Notes under the pieces: model-generated | Seen by the model: only the letters and a program-made list of their open reading frames with translations | Told to the model about the DNA's origin: nothing | Database searches by the model: none | Assembly (NCBI GenBank): GCA_031761405.1 | Contig: JASEVX010000010.1 | Coordinates: forward strand, 34,837,998-34,901,997 | Length of the DNA: 64,000 nucleotides | Reading direction: 5' to 3' | Origin: Serripes groenlandicus | Lineage: Eukaryota; Mollusca; Bivalvia; Cardiida; Cardiidae | Made by a program: the position numbers and the translations under genes | Part shown: positions 21,851 through 34,740 of the stretch, one piece after another | Position numbering within the stretch: position 1 is the first letter of the stretch | Layout of the letters: every line of letters starts with the position of its first letter

Positions 21851-24235
21851 TTTCTTTATTTGATTTGATTTATTTGATTTGATGCCATATCTGTGGAAAG
21901 ACAATACCTTATTTTTTTTTGTTATATATGAACATTTAGAGTACTTGTACAAAGTTACGTTTATTGAATGCTTGGCATTCAAAATGACATATTAATTTAT
22001 AGTTCAAATGATCAATTTAGAATCTATTATTCCGCTACAAGTAAACGTATTATAAATGTGATCAGGGCTGATAATAGGAACACATGCAATTGTGTTTGGT
22101 ACTGGCTTCTATTAAGTAATAATGACCGTTTAGGAACTGCAAAATATTTAAAAACAGAACTTAAAATTTAAACTTACATTCATATTGTTTAGTGCAATGT
22201 ACACATCTGCTATTGTACTATTGCCATTCAAATGAATATTAGTTGAGTTGTTTGAAAATAGCTTTATATTTCATTATGTTACTGTCCTACATTAATCTGA
22301 CTAAAAAATTGATTATCTTTGAGGTACTTACTCCCCAACTAATGTGATATCATCAGCAATGGTAACTGCATACACGGTCATCAAGCACTTATGTAATACT
22401 GTCTAACATGTTGCCATCCAGTATCATTTATGAGACCCATGCCGTTGGTTATTTCTGTAAATTTCATTAGCGTATGTCAGCGTATAACAGCGTATGCGTG
22501 GTATTTTTAATACGCTGGTATACGCTAGTACGATACGTAATAGTGTGACAGCGCCATAAAGCACGGGGTTTGGAACAAGATGTTAGGGTCGTGTTGCAAT
22601 ACAAGTACAAGTTAACATGGTGTTAGAGTCTTATTTCCTGTTCTACATGAACAATAATTCTACGCAACCACATGATTATTTGCATGCCGCCGGGTGCATC
22701 GATTGCTTACAAACTTAGGAACAAATCCGGAAAATATATTCAATCGAGATCTATTGTATTGAAGGAAATGAATTGCATGTATTTAGATTCGGCCTTTCTT
22801 ATAGTAATCGTTTAGCGAGGTCTTATTTCAAATCCAATTTCCTCGAACCTGTGTGGTTTGAGATTATAGCGACCTCATAACGATCTGAGATTAGTATCCG
22901 AGTTCCTGTCGGTGCAATACCAATTATCAATTGACAATAGTCAAGCCCACTATTTAGTACCCTTGGTTGTTTGGATAGTACTACAAAAGCTCCGGTCTAT
23001 CTGTGGTGTATAACTGAAGTGTTGAATGACTTTTAACAAATAACAACAACAAACTAGCATCACAATCGAAGTATGCCTTGTTATATAAGTAAATTTAATT
23101 TAACAAATGATGATATTTCTTATCATTTTCTCTTATTTAAATTCAGATAAGCAACATTTTGCTTAAATTTGTTATAATCAAACAATACTTTGTTCATCAG
23201 TGGGGGAAGACATGGCAGTTGGGATAAATCGATAACAACATGTTCAGGTGTGTTTTTGTCAAATAAATCATTCAGATCTTCATTATTCACGACAGCTGAG
23301 ATACATAGATAACAACATGTTCAGGTGTGTTTTTGTCGAATAAATCATTCATATCTTCAATAGTGTACATCAATGACAGCTGGGATAACTAGATAACGAC
23401 ATACGTCGATGTGTCATGCAATACAAAACCGACCAACAGAGGTTTTCAATCAATACCGATTTCATTTATATTTAATATTTAAGTTGGCTTTTAACATTTC
23501 TTTCAAACTTACTCTCAGGAAGAATGTAAAACTGCATGGTCAAGGACGATCCTGACCAGACTGAACAAATGCATAAGCTTATCAGGATTCATTAGTCACA
23601 TATTCATGAAGATGACAGTACCATATGTATATAATATAGCATAACTCTACATTAATGTCTTATGGCATGTACCATGTAAAATCTTAATTTGGATGCAGAA
23701 TAAATAACAACCATCAGGCAGATCTTTCATTATGTTGGCATCATGTACATAGTGTACACCACCGCTACATGTCAGCATTACATTGTATTGAAAAGAAAAA
23801 AATACCCTTTACATTTACAGACAGTCAGTTGGCTAGAAGGAAGAATAGGTTCGATATTGCTAGAAAAAACTCATAGTAAAAACTACATATTATCACCGCA
23901 TTAACAGAAGTATCGTTGAAAGTACATGAATCACAAGATACAGAATAAACCTAACAACTGGTCAAGATCCTTTCATCAAACTGCGTTTTCCCCATGGTTT
24001 AGAAAATATCTAGAATCATTGTTGCTTCAGGAGATCATTAGATTACAACAAAAACAGTGATTCCAGGATTCTTCTTGTCATCTTATACAAACCATTTTGA
24101 TATAAGATTCATTTCTCCATGATCTAAATCCATGTAAAAATCTAGATAGCCGCTGAATTAGCAGTATCACTGGTTATACAATCACTTTATGGTTTTGCAC
24201 CTGACTGATGCATGTAAATCCTCTGAGGATGAAAC
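21851..24235. other. Non-coding, minor repeats
   Basis: No gene seen. It contains 'tttgatttgatttatttgat' repeats at 21857-21885, a small inverted repeat near 22478-22535 ('agcgtataacagcgtat' against 'atacgctggtatacgct'), and two to three degenerate 90-bp units at 23215-23400 ('gataacaacatgttcaggtg'). Confidence 0.5.
23215..23400. repeat. Degenerate 90-bp tandem repeat
   Basis: 'gataacaacatgttcaggtg' plus 'tgtttttgtcaaataaatca' occurs near 23228 and again near 23308, and a third truncated start, 'tagataacgacat', lies near 23388. 'gacagctgggataact' marks the unit junctions. Confidence 0.8.
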
Positions 24236-24610
24236 ACGCATCTTAAACAGATTATACATATTATATATCTTCTATTATAAATGAAGATTGATGTAGTACA
24301 TGTAGAATAAAACAAACATATTCCCAGGTCAGCCTCCTGCAAGTGCAACACCCGTTGAGAAATTATTTCATGATCAATTTTTCTTACAAATCATGTAAGC
24401 AATATATTACTAACAGCACTGTTTAACTGGAGTCGGTATGTTGTGTACATAATATATTTAGCTGTTTTCTGCTGTCTATGATGTGTTCGACAAGTCTAGA
24501 TTAAGATCTACTCGCACATACATCACACATGAGCCAGGTGTATACTGTTTGTCCGAAGTATAACAAAGGCTTCTACCTATACATCTAAATGCGGATTAAA
24601 TTGTATAAAT
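24236..24610 (+). repeat. Dispersed repeat, 370 bp, copy 1
   Basis: From 'catcttaaacagattataca' to 'gcttctacctatacatct' this matches 58746-59113 along its length in the same orientation with scattered substitutions. Shared landmarks include 'caagtgcaacacccgttgag' and 'actggagtcggtatgtt', and 'gatgagccaggtgtatactg' with one change. No coding frame is conserved between the two copies. Confidence 0.88.
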
Positions 24611-24759
24611 CTGCACGCTGATCTGTTTCTTTAACGCTCGCAAATGCATGAAGGTTTGTTTTAGTTAAACAACGATCAGTTATACATCTATTATTGAATA
24701 ATAATGACACAAAACAATATGTTTTGTATCCGCAATTTCAACCGAATCACACGGTGTTT

Positions 24760-25511
24760 GTGTCACCTGCGTAGCATGGTAGGCACTTAGGGATTACTTT
24801 CTTTTTGTCCTGCGTCCGTCCGTCCGTCCGCATGAGATAGTACTTGTGGGGTGCGTGCTTTTCCTAAAGCCCACCCACCACCCTTATAAAGACACTTTTT
24901 CCTAAAGCCCACCCACCACCCTTATAAAAACACTTTTTTCCTAAAGCCAACCCACCACCCTTATAAAGACACTTTTTTCTAAAGATACTTAGATAAATAG
25001 ATTTTTTTTGATTTTTTATAACGGGTATCTCATTTGCATATTAATGTTATTCATTCCGTAAAAGGGGGTTTATTACGGAATGAATTGCATACTTGTGGGG
25101 TGCACCCCACAAGAAAACATCAAACGAAATAACCCCACAAGTACTCTCCCATGAGTTTGTCCGTCCGTCTGTCTGTCTGTACTTGTGGTGTTTTTTTTGC
25201 CCTGCGTCTGTCCGTCCGTCCGCATGAGAGAGTACTTGTGGGGTGCGTGTTTTAACCCCACAAGCAAACATCAAAGGAAATAATCCCACAAATACACGCC
25301 ATAAGTACGTCCGTCCGTCACACTTTTTCACGTTTTCAAATAACTTTTTTTTCTACTCAAAGGATTGGATTGAAACTTCTGACAAATGTTTATATCAATC
25401 TTTGTGATGGGTTCACAAAAAGGGGATAATCCAAATATATTTTATATCAGAGATATTGCCCCTTTTCTGTCAAAAATTTAAATTTTCTGACAAGGCCCCG
25501 GCAGGTGACAC
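24760..25511. mobile_element. 'GTGTCACCTGC' element, copy 1, with nested insertion
   Basis: Ends 'gtgtcacctgcgtagcatgg' (24760) and 'ccccggcaggtgacac' (25511) carry an 11-bp inverted repeat. The outer parts match 35502-35768 in reverse order, including 'taggcacttagggattac' and 'gcccctttt.tgtcaaaaattt'. The middle (24830-25307) is absent from the other copy. The similarity extends beyond the right TIR as a short hairpin, 'gtgctccagggagca'. Confidence 0.82.
24830..25307. repeat. Nested minisatellite and 'gtccgtcc' module inside the element
   Basis: Contains a 44-bp unit, 'cctaaagcccacccaccacc' plus 'cttataaagacac', three times (24865-24975), and a module 'catgagagagtacttgtggg'/'gtgcgtgttttaaccccaca' with inverted counterparts ('ccccacaagtactctccca') around (GTCC)n runs. 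It is bounded on both sides by 'gtccgtccgtcc', so it may have entered or expanded through that microsatellite. Confidence 0.75.
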
Positions 25512-25539
25512 ACGTGCTCCAGGGAGCATTCCATTCTAT

Positions 25540-26169
25540 TTTTTTATAGACTTTTGTTTTTCTATGACTATAAGTTCAACACCTTATTGAAGGCTATATA
25601 TATTGTTCAATTTACTTTTCGAAGATGCAGATAAACTGTTTTCATACAGTCTTGTTTAACATCATAGCAGCGTTAAAATATATTCAGTATTAGGTATTTA
25701 AATTGAAATTTGATGGCAATGAATAGGTATACACATACATTTCACATAATCAATTAAACTTCCCCCCCCCCCCCCCCCCCCCCAATAAAAAGGGAACGAA
25801 AATGCGTATGTGTCAATGGTAAAAACCATTTCAAGTCAACCTCAGAAACATATTTTCAATTCTTAAACGTAAATGGATCATTGAAAGGGATAATATTCAC
25901 AAATCACGAACAAAAAAAATAGTTAAAATGAATATTGATATACAAATATATCGGTTTACTAATCTTACACGTTCGTGTTTGATGGATGTTTTGATTGAAT
26001 AATATTTTTTTTCAATAACTGGGGCAGATTAACCAACTTGTAACAGTATTATTATATATGACGTCGCTCTTCATTTCGTTTTATAAACCAAACAAACTCT
26101 GTGTTAACATGTAATTTTACTTCAGCGTAACTCACACACAAATAACGTCAACATTTGAGTGATGATTAT
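25540..26169. other. Non-coding with a 22-base poly-C run
   Basis: AT-rich, no gene seen. A homopolymer C tract lies at 25762-25783. Confidence 0.6.
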
Positions 26170-26299
26170 AGGTTATTGACCCTGTACTGTGAAATCATCG
26201 TTGGACCGAGTTCTTTGGTTGACGTCGCCGAGCTTGCGAGGCTACGTTCGCCAAAGAACGAGGTCCAACGATGATTTCACAGTACAGGTTCAATAACCT
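26170..26299. repeat. 130-bp near-perfect hairpin
   Basis: The left arm 'aggttattgaccctgtactg' onward and the right arm ending '...cagtacaggttcaataacct' are inverted over about 50 bases with few mismatches ('gaaatcatcgttgga' is exact). The pairing continues with mismatches almost to the centre ('cgagcttgcgag'). No related copy was noticed in this window. Confidence 0.92.
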
Positions 26300-26301
26300 T
26301 T

Positions 26302-26811
26302 TTATTGCATACTTTCATATTGTAAACTATTTAGTGTACACTGTGGATTTTTTGTTATATCTAGAGTTGAAAAATCTGCTTCGAAAATCGAAACAAACTG
26401 ATTGTTTACATATGTAGTGTGTTTGTTGAAAATGCCGTTTGAAAAGTTGAATTATAACGGTGACGTATTTTTTTTAAATGACGTCATGCACGTGAATAAC
26501 CAATATTTTAGACGCGCGTTTTAGACTGTTATCATGTCAAAAATGTACTGTTAGCATGAGACAGTAAGAAATTGTCCATGATCAATATATGAGAATTTAA
26601 CATTATAAAGTCCAGTGAGGTTTAACAATGATATTTAGGTCAGCTATGTTTGTTTACATAACAAAAGTAGTTCCTTGCATGTTAATTATGCAGAATTATT
26701 GCACGTCCTTATCTACGGTCATGATCACTCCTTGACAATGGTCATGATCGAAAAATCATGACCACTTTCTTCAATGCAAAGTGAACGGGACAATATGAAA
26801 GTATGCAATAA
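26302..26811. mobile_element. 510-bp segment with 22-bp perfect terminal inverted repeats
   Basis: 'ttattgcatactttcatatt' plus two bases at 26302-26323 is the exact inverse of 26790-26811. The interior is AT-rich with no open frame of note and contains 'gtcatgatc'-type inverted words near 26715-26760. It abuts the hairpin at 26170-26299, and the two may be one composite MITE. Confidence 0.7.
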
Positions 26812-28050
26812 TTCGTCATTTCTTATGCTATGTTACTATCACCGGTTTTCTCATGGAGCGGCCCAATTATAATTATACTCAATATAATTATTTTCTAATT
26901 GAAAAATGACATGGAAAATACATATCCTCACCTCACTAGGAATTTTGTGTAAAATATACAGCTCAATTTTAGTGAAATTCACATTCATTTCATTTGTTTA
27001 CATTTGCTGTTTGTAAGAATTTGTAAAAAAAGGGAATTCACTCTTTCAAAAATTCAATTGTTTAACACTGAAAGTTATGAACATTCCAGTACAAGCTTAA
27101 AGCAATCAAATTATTTTGATTAGACATATGCAATGAATATTACACTAAATGATTTGTATAGTTTAAATCATACCTGATACTGGACATAATAGCCTCATGC
27201 ATGGAAACGCCAATTTCGTCACTCCAACTGTATGAAACCGCAGCGTTCTCAAACTTTCTAGATAAATTTAACCTTAAATATATTTTAAACACAGGAACAT
27301 ACTTTTTCCATTATGCAACCAATTTGTGCACAAACTTAACATAAATAAAGTTACAAAGTAGAAAAAAAATACAGGAAAAATATAAAATGTGGGTACTTTT
27401 CGTACTTTGACCTTGAAATGACCTTGACCATAACCTTGGAGTGGTCAATGTTATATGTCAATTTGAAGTACATTTTGAGAGAGGTAATATCCATATGAAT
27501 ATTCACCCTTATCTATTTAATGAAACTTGCAATAATCAAACATACCATTTTTGCTAAATAGGCAATTTATGGCAGCCATCTTGGACGCCATCTTGGATTG
27601 TAGAGTTTCCTAGACTGGAACTTTTGGGGATTGTTGTATATGGATACTACAGACATTGAACTTTCAGAAAATATAAGTTTCATTTCTGTATGAATTTTGT
27701 CCGGGATCAGCCTATTTTGAGGCTCAATAACCTTGAATATAAATGGTCACATAATGAACATGCTTGCCACAATGTTATTTCTTGAAATTAGACAAGCAGC
27801 TTCCTCCATTTCTCAGGCCATAACATGTTTCAACCGTTCAATATGGTTGGAACATTATCATTTATAGAGAGTGTTATCAGAAGTTTTCCTGACAAATTAT
27901 ATGGAGATAAGAGAATATCTTTAAAGTGTTGTCCCTTTACTTCTGTTTTGATGCCGCAGCAACCAGAATTCAACATACAATGTATTCCTTTGAACATTTT
28001 GAAAGAGGACCACAAACATATTCCTGTGCAGTTCCGTTAAAATGGATGGA
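26812..28050. repeat. Dispersed non-coding repeat, 'gaccttgacc' type
   Basis: The part from 27400 ('gaccttgaaatgaccttgac') to 28040 includes 'gcagccatcttggacgccat' and a segment with 'ttgaaagaggacca' that resembles 49770-49990. An 88-codon-or-shorter open frame across it is not conserved. The first 550 bases show nothing recognisable. Confidence 0.5.
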
Positions 28051-30595
28051 GAATTATAACAAATGCTCACATTGAGCATGTATTGCTCAGATGTGCTAAA
28101 AAGACATATAAATTACTTTTAATTAATTAAAGCTTATGTATTTAGCTAGAACGTCATTTTGCACCCCCCCCCCCCCCCCCCCCCCCTAAGGTTTGAACTT
28201 AAAATTCCTGGCTAGACCAGGTGTTTTACTAGTTAAAACTATAAAGTCTCAAAACGTAGCTAAACACATTTCATTTAAAATCAAAGTTGGCTTCAAAGAA
28301 AGTAACAAATGGAAAATTCTTCATTTTGTCTACAATACAAGAGGGTCATGATGTCCATGGATCACTCACCTGAGTCATGCCACCACATAGTCAATCACAA
28401 TACATGTTTTGGGGTCAGGTGAAGATGTATTTACTGGTAAACTTTCATAAAGAATGGATATAAAATGTGGCATGTAAAGTGTTAAAAAGCCAATTGTTGA
28501 CGATGCACGACGGACAGAATGTGATCAAAATAGCTCATCTTGAGCACTTCGTGCACGGGTGAGCTAGAAAAAGGAATTACTTACAAATCACAGCTTGCGA
28601 TAGTTTAATTGTAGGTTAAAGTTCCTAACAAATTATGTTTTTCATTACATTGAATTGTTATCTTCCAACACTATATGTATTTTTAAAAGAACTGTTAATG
28701 TGCTTCAGTTTAGACATATGCAATTTTGTTGTTATACCATAGGGGCCTGGAACGCTAGTTAAAAAGAAAATGAAGATCTAATATATATAGACAAGGGCTT
28801 CAACTTCCTCGTCAGCCAGATGTTTGCTCTTTGGACCGATACAAAATTAAAAACACGTCGATTGAATGAAGCGTTCTGTGTCAGTTTGTAGCTAAATGGC
28901 TACTCTAAAAACTGTTCACAATGATTTTACCGCAAACGATCGATTTACGAATACCATACTATAACTCTTGACATTATTGGTGAAATTTGACAGGGCAGAC
29001 ACGGGTCTCCATCCTAAGTGTTACAGATAGTTTAATAAGGATCAAAATATTCAACAATATCAGAAAACCCTTTTTTTAACAAATGTTATGTGAAAATTGA
29101 TAAACAGAATGCGTTACTGAAGTAAAATCAGTCATAAGATTCATACAAATGTATTTTAATCGAAACGATTTAATGGATGTTGATCGTACAGTCGCCAACA
29201 AGATTTGTGCGCACTGTTAAATAGTTCACTTATTCTTATTGAATGCTCAAACTAGGCACATGTCATGTATGTGTAACTTTGTAATAACGCAGTAACTGTT
29301 GAAAACATGCATCTGGAAACACACATAGGTATGGTTTTGATTCAGTAGATAATTGTTCGTGTTAAACGAAATTCCGTTACTACTGTGAGATGACCGGAGA
29401 CACCTGAGTCACATACATGTACTCATTCTCAATATTGGCGGAAGGATGGGATAGCAACCCTTGTTTTCAATTTAACTCTTGGAAAAAGCAGATATCCCGT
29501 CGAAAAATATCCAATTTGTTGGTTTTAACAAAGGAATATAAAGTACATTTATTGTTTATGGTGTATCAAAATAACTTTGTGTTGTGGAGACTCGACGCTT
29601 GGTTCTTTATTGTGCATAACAAGGGAACAAACTCCTGTTGTACTAAAGTAAACTTTCAAGGGATAGTTAACATAAATCGTTGATCTACTGATGAAGGACA
29701 GTTCCATGTTCTGTTACATTTATACATTTTACTCACGCCTTAAGTTTTTAACTGATGTTCCAACAACATTAAACTGATATTTATGTGGAGATCCTAACCT
29801 TTTAAATGCAGTTTTGTTGAACCCATGATGAACTATATTTTCTCGCGCAGTTTCTCATGCGTTGTTTGGTGCTAACTGCAATTGGCAGGCTGCCAACTCC
29901 GAAAAAAAAAATGTATTACTACTATGACCAGGGGCTAAAGCCCCAGGCCAAAAAACAACAGAATATTGACACTTTTTATGTGGTGTAACCCTTCGCACAC
30001 TCTTATCCATGTTTTCCTTGTAATTTCAACATATCTGAATTGATTTAATCTGTGGCGTGTTCATGTGAACCCAACGTTCAGTACTCCTGAGTACCGTTTA
30101 TACGCAGAGATGAGCTCGAAGTGAGGTTGAAGAGAAGCGTCCGACCTTTCAAATTTCACTGTTAATGTTGTGATTTTACGTCTGGTGTTTGTAAACCGAT
30201 CGGTTGCGGTTAAAATCCCTTTGACCAGTATTTAGGGTCACCATTTAGCTACATTCTAACACATAGTGCTTTGTTAACACTGTTCTTAACAGTGCAAAAT
30301 GATGATGAATCATTACAACATCAGCTCACTGTTTACACCGTGTAAGCAACAAACATAGAGATCAGAAAGGTTTATGTGACAAACTATATTAGGCCTATCA
30401 CTAAAACATAATTATGATTTTCAAAATTGGTGACAACATATTTGCCAAAGATTCAATGTCGTCTGACGAAATCAACTAAATGCGGTGTTGGCTTTCCACA
30501 GTTATGTACAGTTTTCCGCAATAGATACGAACTTATTTAGCGTTGGTGGTTAAAGGTTCACGGGGGCTTCCTTTTCTGCATGTGAAAATGCATAA
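28051..30595. other. Non-coding, poly-C tract and repeat ends
   Basis: A 23-base poly-C run lies at 28164-28186. At 28320-28570 there is a repeat terminus ending 'atagctcatcttgagcactt' and 'gggtgagcta', similar to the ends near 35455, 47130 and 50460. No gene was seen; an 88-codon frame at 29417 has no recognisable domain. Confidence 0.5.
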
Positions 30596-30856
30596 GAGCC
30601 GTCCCGCGAAAAAACAACATTATGACCTCTGCTTAATGTATCGACCCAGATCAGCCTGCGCAGTCCGCGCAGACTGATCCGGGACGACACATTCCGTCTC
30701 AGGGGGATAGAGGTATAGAGTAATAATTCCTGAAACAGAAATTCCACAGGAGGCAAACATTTGAATATCCGGGTAAGCCTGCGCGGCATGCTTAGGCTGA
30801 TACGGGTCGATACTTTACGCAGCGTCCACGATGTTGGTTTTATTGCCGGACGGGTC
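30596..30856. mobile_element. MITE-1, copy C (261 bp)
   Basis: Begins 'gagccgtcccgcgaaaaaac' and ends 'ttattgccggacgggtc'. The interior has 'tccgcgcagactgatccggg', 'gatagaggtatagagtaata' and 'gcctgcgcggcatgcttagg', as in copies A and B, same orientation. Confidence 0.88.
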
Positions 30857-32525
30857 ATATAAGATCTACCAGATCGAAACATAACCTTAGGGAAAGAGGT
30901 CGACCATCATGATTTGCGTAAATGATAAGCTTGAAGGTTTCGAGTGCGCTTAGGGACACTGTCTTTATTTTTTTGGAATTGATCTCTGTGTTAAATCTCC
31001 GATACATGAACTTGATATACAGTCCAAACATGAACAATGGAGCCAACTCACAAATGAAATTCGTTTTTGTCAGGCAAAACCAGCATAGACAGTATATGTT
31101 ACCTTTGACCGCGACCATAAGAAATGTCTTACAAAACCTTTAATATGAGTATAAATGCTATCTATGTTTGGTAAACTCTGAATGGTGATGTCGGTTATCA
31201 TGAGCAATTCCGGTATAAGTAATAAAGTCCTACCGTCATATGCAACTAAAAATCATCATCTGTTAAAACATATATTCCATTCTAAAATATGGCCAAGATA
31301 TTTAATTCATGAAAATATGATGACATGTACAAATCAAATCGACTTACCCTTCATAAATGCTTACAATAAACAAGTTCCATAGTTTACGGAACTGCTTTTG
31401 TGACAAGTCAAACTATTCTTTCCTTCAAGTTCTGTCGTTTTTTTGGGGGGTATTTATTTATAATTTGTGTTACAATAATACAATGACGTCACCGTTATAG
31501 AAGTTTGGATTTGTTTATATCCGGTTAGTCAAAATACCCTTATCAGTTATATTTGAACTCATTTTATTATTCGAAATCGAGTGTAATTACCTGCAAATTA
31601 TCACATATCAAAATCCGTTTTATTATTCCTTTATCGAGTAGGTTTGATTTTATTCAATTATTTGATCTAGATGTATTTTTGGATACATGGTATAGCAATT
31701 TTCACACGCATTAACTATGAACGGGAAAATGTATTCGTTGACAAGAAGATAACATATTTAAATAAAATTTGAACTAGTTTTCGAAATGTGCGACCAACAT
31801 ATTGTTTCACATTTCCAAGGGAACAGATATTTCTAGCGAAATCAACGGATATTGGTTCACGTGACTCGATGGGACGTTTGTTTGAATATCTCGAAATGAG
31901 TTGAGTAACTTCTTCAAATATAGAAAGCTAATGTTTTACGGTATATTGGACCAAGTATTCCTTGCATCCTTTACGTAAATATATAAAGCTCTTTAAAGAT
32001 GTGTAAAGTGTTGTCTGTGTACACATAAGCCATGTAAGAAATGTGAAATATTTACATCTGGATTTGCAATTCTGGTGAAAGCATCGCAGGAAAACATGAA
32101 ATGTCTTGTTTTGAATAATATCTCCATATACCACAATGTGTTCAAAAGCCATGGGGTCTAAATGTTTCCGAGAACAGTAAATACTCAGGCGATCTTATAC
32201 ATCTGTTTAGGCACACAAGAGCCTTCCCTGTCCGTATACATGTAATATAGCTCAATGAATGTGTAACCTTCACTGTCCGTACATGCAATATAGCCCCATG
32301 TGTATCATTCACTGTCCGTATACATGTAATATAGCCCTATGTGTAGCTTCTGACAAATAACTAGAATTGAAGCCACATTAGTTTCACTCCAATAAACACG
32401 TTTTGTCCCATACGGAGAATTAATAAGACCCCAAATAGCCAAACGCGCACCATTATGTATTACCTTCGTAATGTATATGTATCACTGATAAAAGAAACGT
32501 GCAGATCTTCATTCATAATAATAAT
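30857..32525. other. Non-coding; short 50-bp tandem repeat
   Basis: No gene recognised. At 32222-32347 three degenerate units of about 50 bases carry 'tgtccgtatacatgtaatat' and 'agcccatgtgta'-like sequence. Confidence 0.5.
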
Positions 32526-32756
32526 TGAGCCGTCCCGCGAGAAAACCAACATCGTGGACTCTGCGTAAAGATTCGACCCGGATCAGCCTAAGAATGCAGC
32601 GCAGGCTTACCAGAATAGAGACTTTTCGCCTCCTGTGGATTTTCGGTTTCAGGATTAATTACTCTATAACTCTATCCCCCTGAGACGGAATGTGTTGGCC
32701 CGGATCAGTCTGCGCGGACTGCGCAGGCTGATCTGGGTCGACATATTACGCAGACA
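32526..32756. mobile_element. MITE-1, copy D, interior inverted, right end lost
   Basis: Left end 'tgagccgtcccgcgagaaaa' matches the other copies. The interior then runs in the opposite direction ('gcctcctgtggattttcggt', 'atccccctgagacggaatgt'), as expected for a TIR element inserted in the other orientation. The far terminus decays after 'cgacatattacgcagac'. Confidence 0.85.
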
Positions 32757-34740
32757 AATTTACCGATCATGTTCCCCCCGTTCCGTTCAGTTTCGCTCTA
32801 CTCACGTTACAATCCGCTCTTAAAGCGTTCAGTCGTTCATGTCATTGTGATTGCTTTTTTTCATTTCCGATCAAATTCATCGCTTTTTTACGCTCACTGG
32901 GAACGCCTTTTTTTATTAAGATCAAAAGTAGTTTCGTAAAATGATTATCGAGTAGAGTGTTGCAACCGCTCAATGAGCGAAGCATTCATGTGATTGGAAT
33001 TTTTCATTCAATATGAATGTTTTGATCAAAACGCAAAAGCGACCCAACTTCGTTCCAATCACGCTCACGACCCATTCACGTTCCGCTCAAATTGTCAATT
33101 TCATGATGTTCTTAACTGTGTACATGGTGCTCTGAATCTAGACTGCCCGTTTATGTCCAATGGTTGGTTGTCGTAAATGATACTTAGACTTTTATTGCCT
33201 CCAGTTCCTTCGCAAGGTCGGGCGTCTGATGCTGTCTGGAAACGTATTATGAGAAAGAAAATTAAGCATAGTCGAGATGAATATTAATATGGAAAAGGCA
33301 TAGCCTCAAAACTAGCACAAAACAGAACAGAACAAGATATTACATAATACTATTAAACAAAAGAAACATATTAAAAACCTTTCAATTATTCTTACAAATT
33401 AGAACAGTTACATTTTATTAAAGAGCTCTTTCATCTTTATGACCAGGGCCTTTTGTATAATCCATGCTCAATCCTGAAGGATATTTGTAGTAAGTCACAA
33501 AATAAGCTTTCTGGGTCACTAAAACAGAAAGGACTTGCTCTGAATCTAAACAACTTATTGTTTCCATCTAAAGCGGTCCAAACACCCACCTTTATCGCTC
33601 TAAAGACTTACCTGCTAGACTGTCAGATGACAGATGCAATGTAATCTGCAGTATCTAGAATATAGTTCCAAAGTTTTACCTTGAATTTCTAAAACCAGCA
33701 CATGTCTAGAGGGGACTATATAAAAAAGTTCCATTTCTGATCATATCCCGGGTCGTGAAAGTTCATGGTGTTGGCAAGTCTTTTCTTCATTGTCAGATAC
33801 TCCAAACTCTCAATGTTAAACTACTGTTTTAGTTATTATAAGATGAAATGGAATGTTTAATTTTTACACAAATAATTTTAATATAATTAGATATTGCACT
33901 TGTTAATTGATTGTTGGGATGGGTCCACTGGGACACGTCTGTTTTGAACAGCAGACTTGTTTTAGTGGAAGCATCTCTACAATGGTCAAATCACTATTGT
34001 TTACAATTTTAAGCCATGGGAAAATCGCATTACAAAGTGATGACATCATCATATCTATTTCCCTCATAGCATTTTACTAACAACTCTATTTTTTGTCTAA
34101 TAAATCATAGAATACAAATTGATTTAGCGGGATTCACTCTGTGATTGAAAGCTCTGTCCCAGTATAACCTAATACACCTATTATGGATGAATTCTCCAAC
34201 AATTTTTCAGTCTATTTCTACCTTTGTTATATTCTCCCATCTGCAAAATGTAATACATTGTGTGGGGTTGACAAGGTATATTTATTAATAAATCTTTACA
34301 GCAATTTTAATCCTGATGTAAATTTAAATCCATTTATATACACTTAACTCCAACAGTAATTCGTTGTGGCCCCATAGTTTGCAGTTTCCGTGATATAACT
34401 GAAATATTGTTGAAAACTATGTAAAATCCCTAACAAAAACGAAACATTATTGTATGCATTTAACTTAAACATTATTTCAGTTGTATCATAGAAACTGTTT
34501 GCTTATTCATGATGCCTCAATAAATCGATAAATGAACCAGTACCTGGCTAGTAAATGTACCTTGCCATGACCAAAAACCATATGCGGATCGAACCCAGGG
34601 ATGCCTGGTTCCACAATATAGACACAAAACCACAGACCAAATTACTAATCTTATATTATGTAAGTATCTGCCTTGCTTCAGTTTATTTCATTTTCATTTT
34701 GTGAACACCTAAGTATAATTTTGATTTTGTTTAGTTTGTT
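32757..34740. other. Non-coding, SINE trace
   Basis: No gene seen. 32765-33110 has repeated 'cgttcc', 'cgctc' and 'gattggaa' words in both orientations, perhaps another decayed foldback element. Around 34385-34430 'gatataactgaaatattgtt' plus 'gaaaac' resembles the conserved SINE tail, and 34555-34620 has a B-box-like 'ggttcgatccg' on minus. Confidence 0.4.

Noticed and set aside
25047..25331. 94-codon minus-strand frame with repeated motifs
   Set aside because: It reads through a GTCC microsatellite and palindromic modules within a MITE; the repeated peptide is a by-product.
29417..29683. 88-codon plus-strand frame
   Set aside because: The composition is somewhat gene-like, but no domain, splice site or homologue is recognised; chance is the simpler explanation.
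32765..33110. Another foldback element with 'cgttcc' and 'gattggaa' words
   Set aside because: Inverted words are short and scattered; no defined ends could be drawn.
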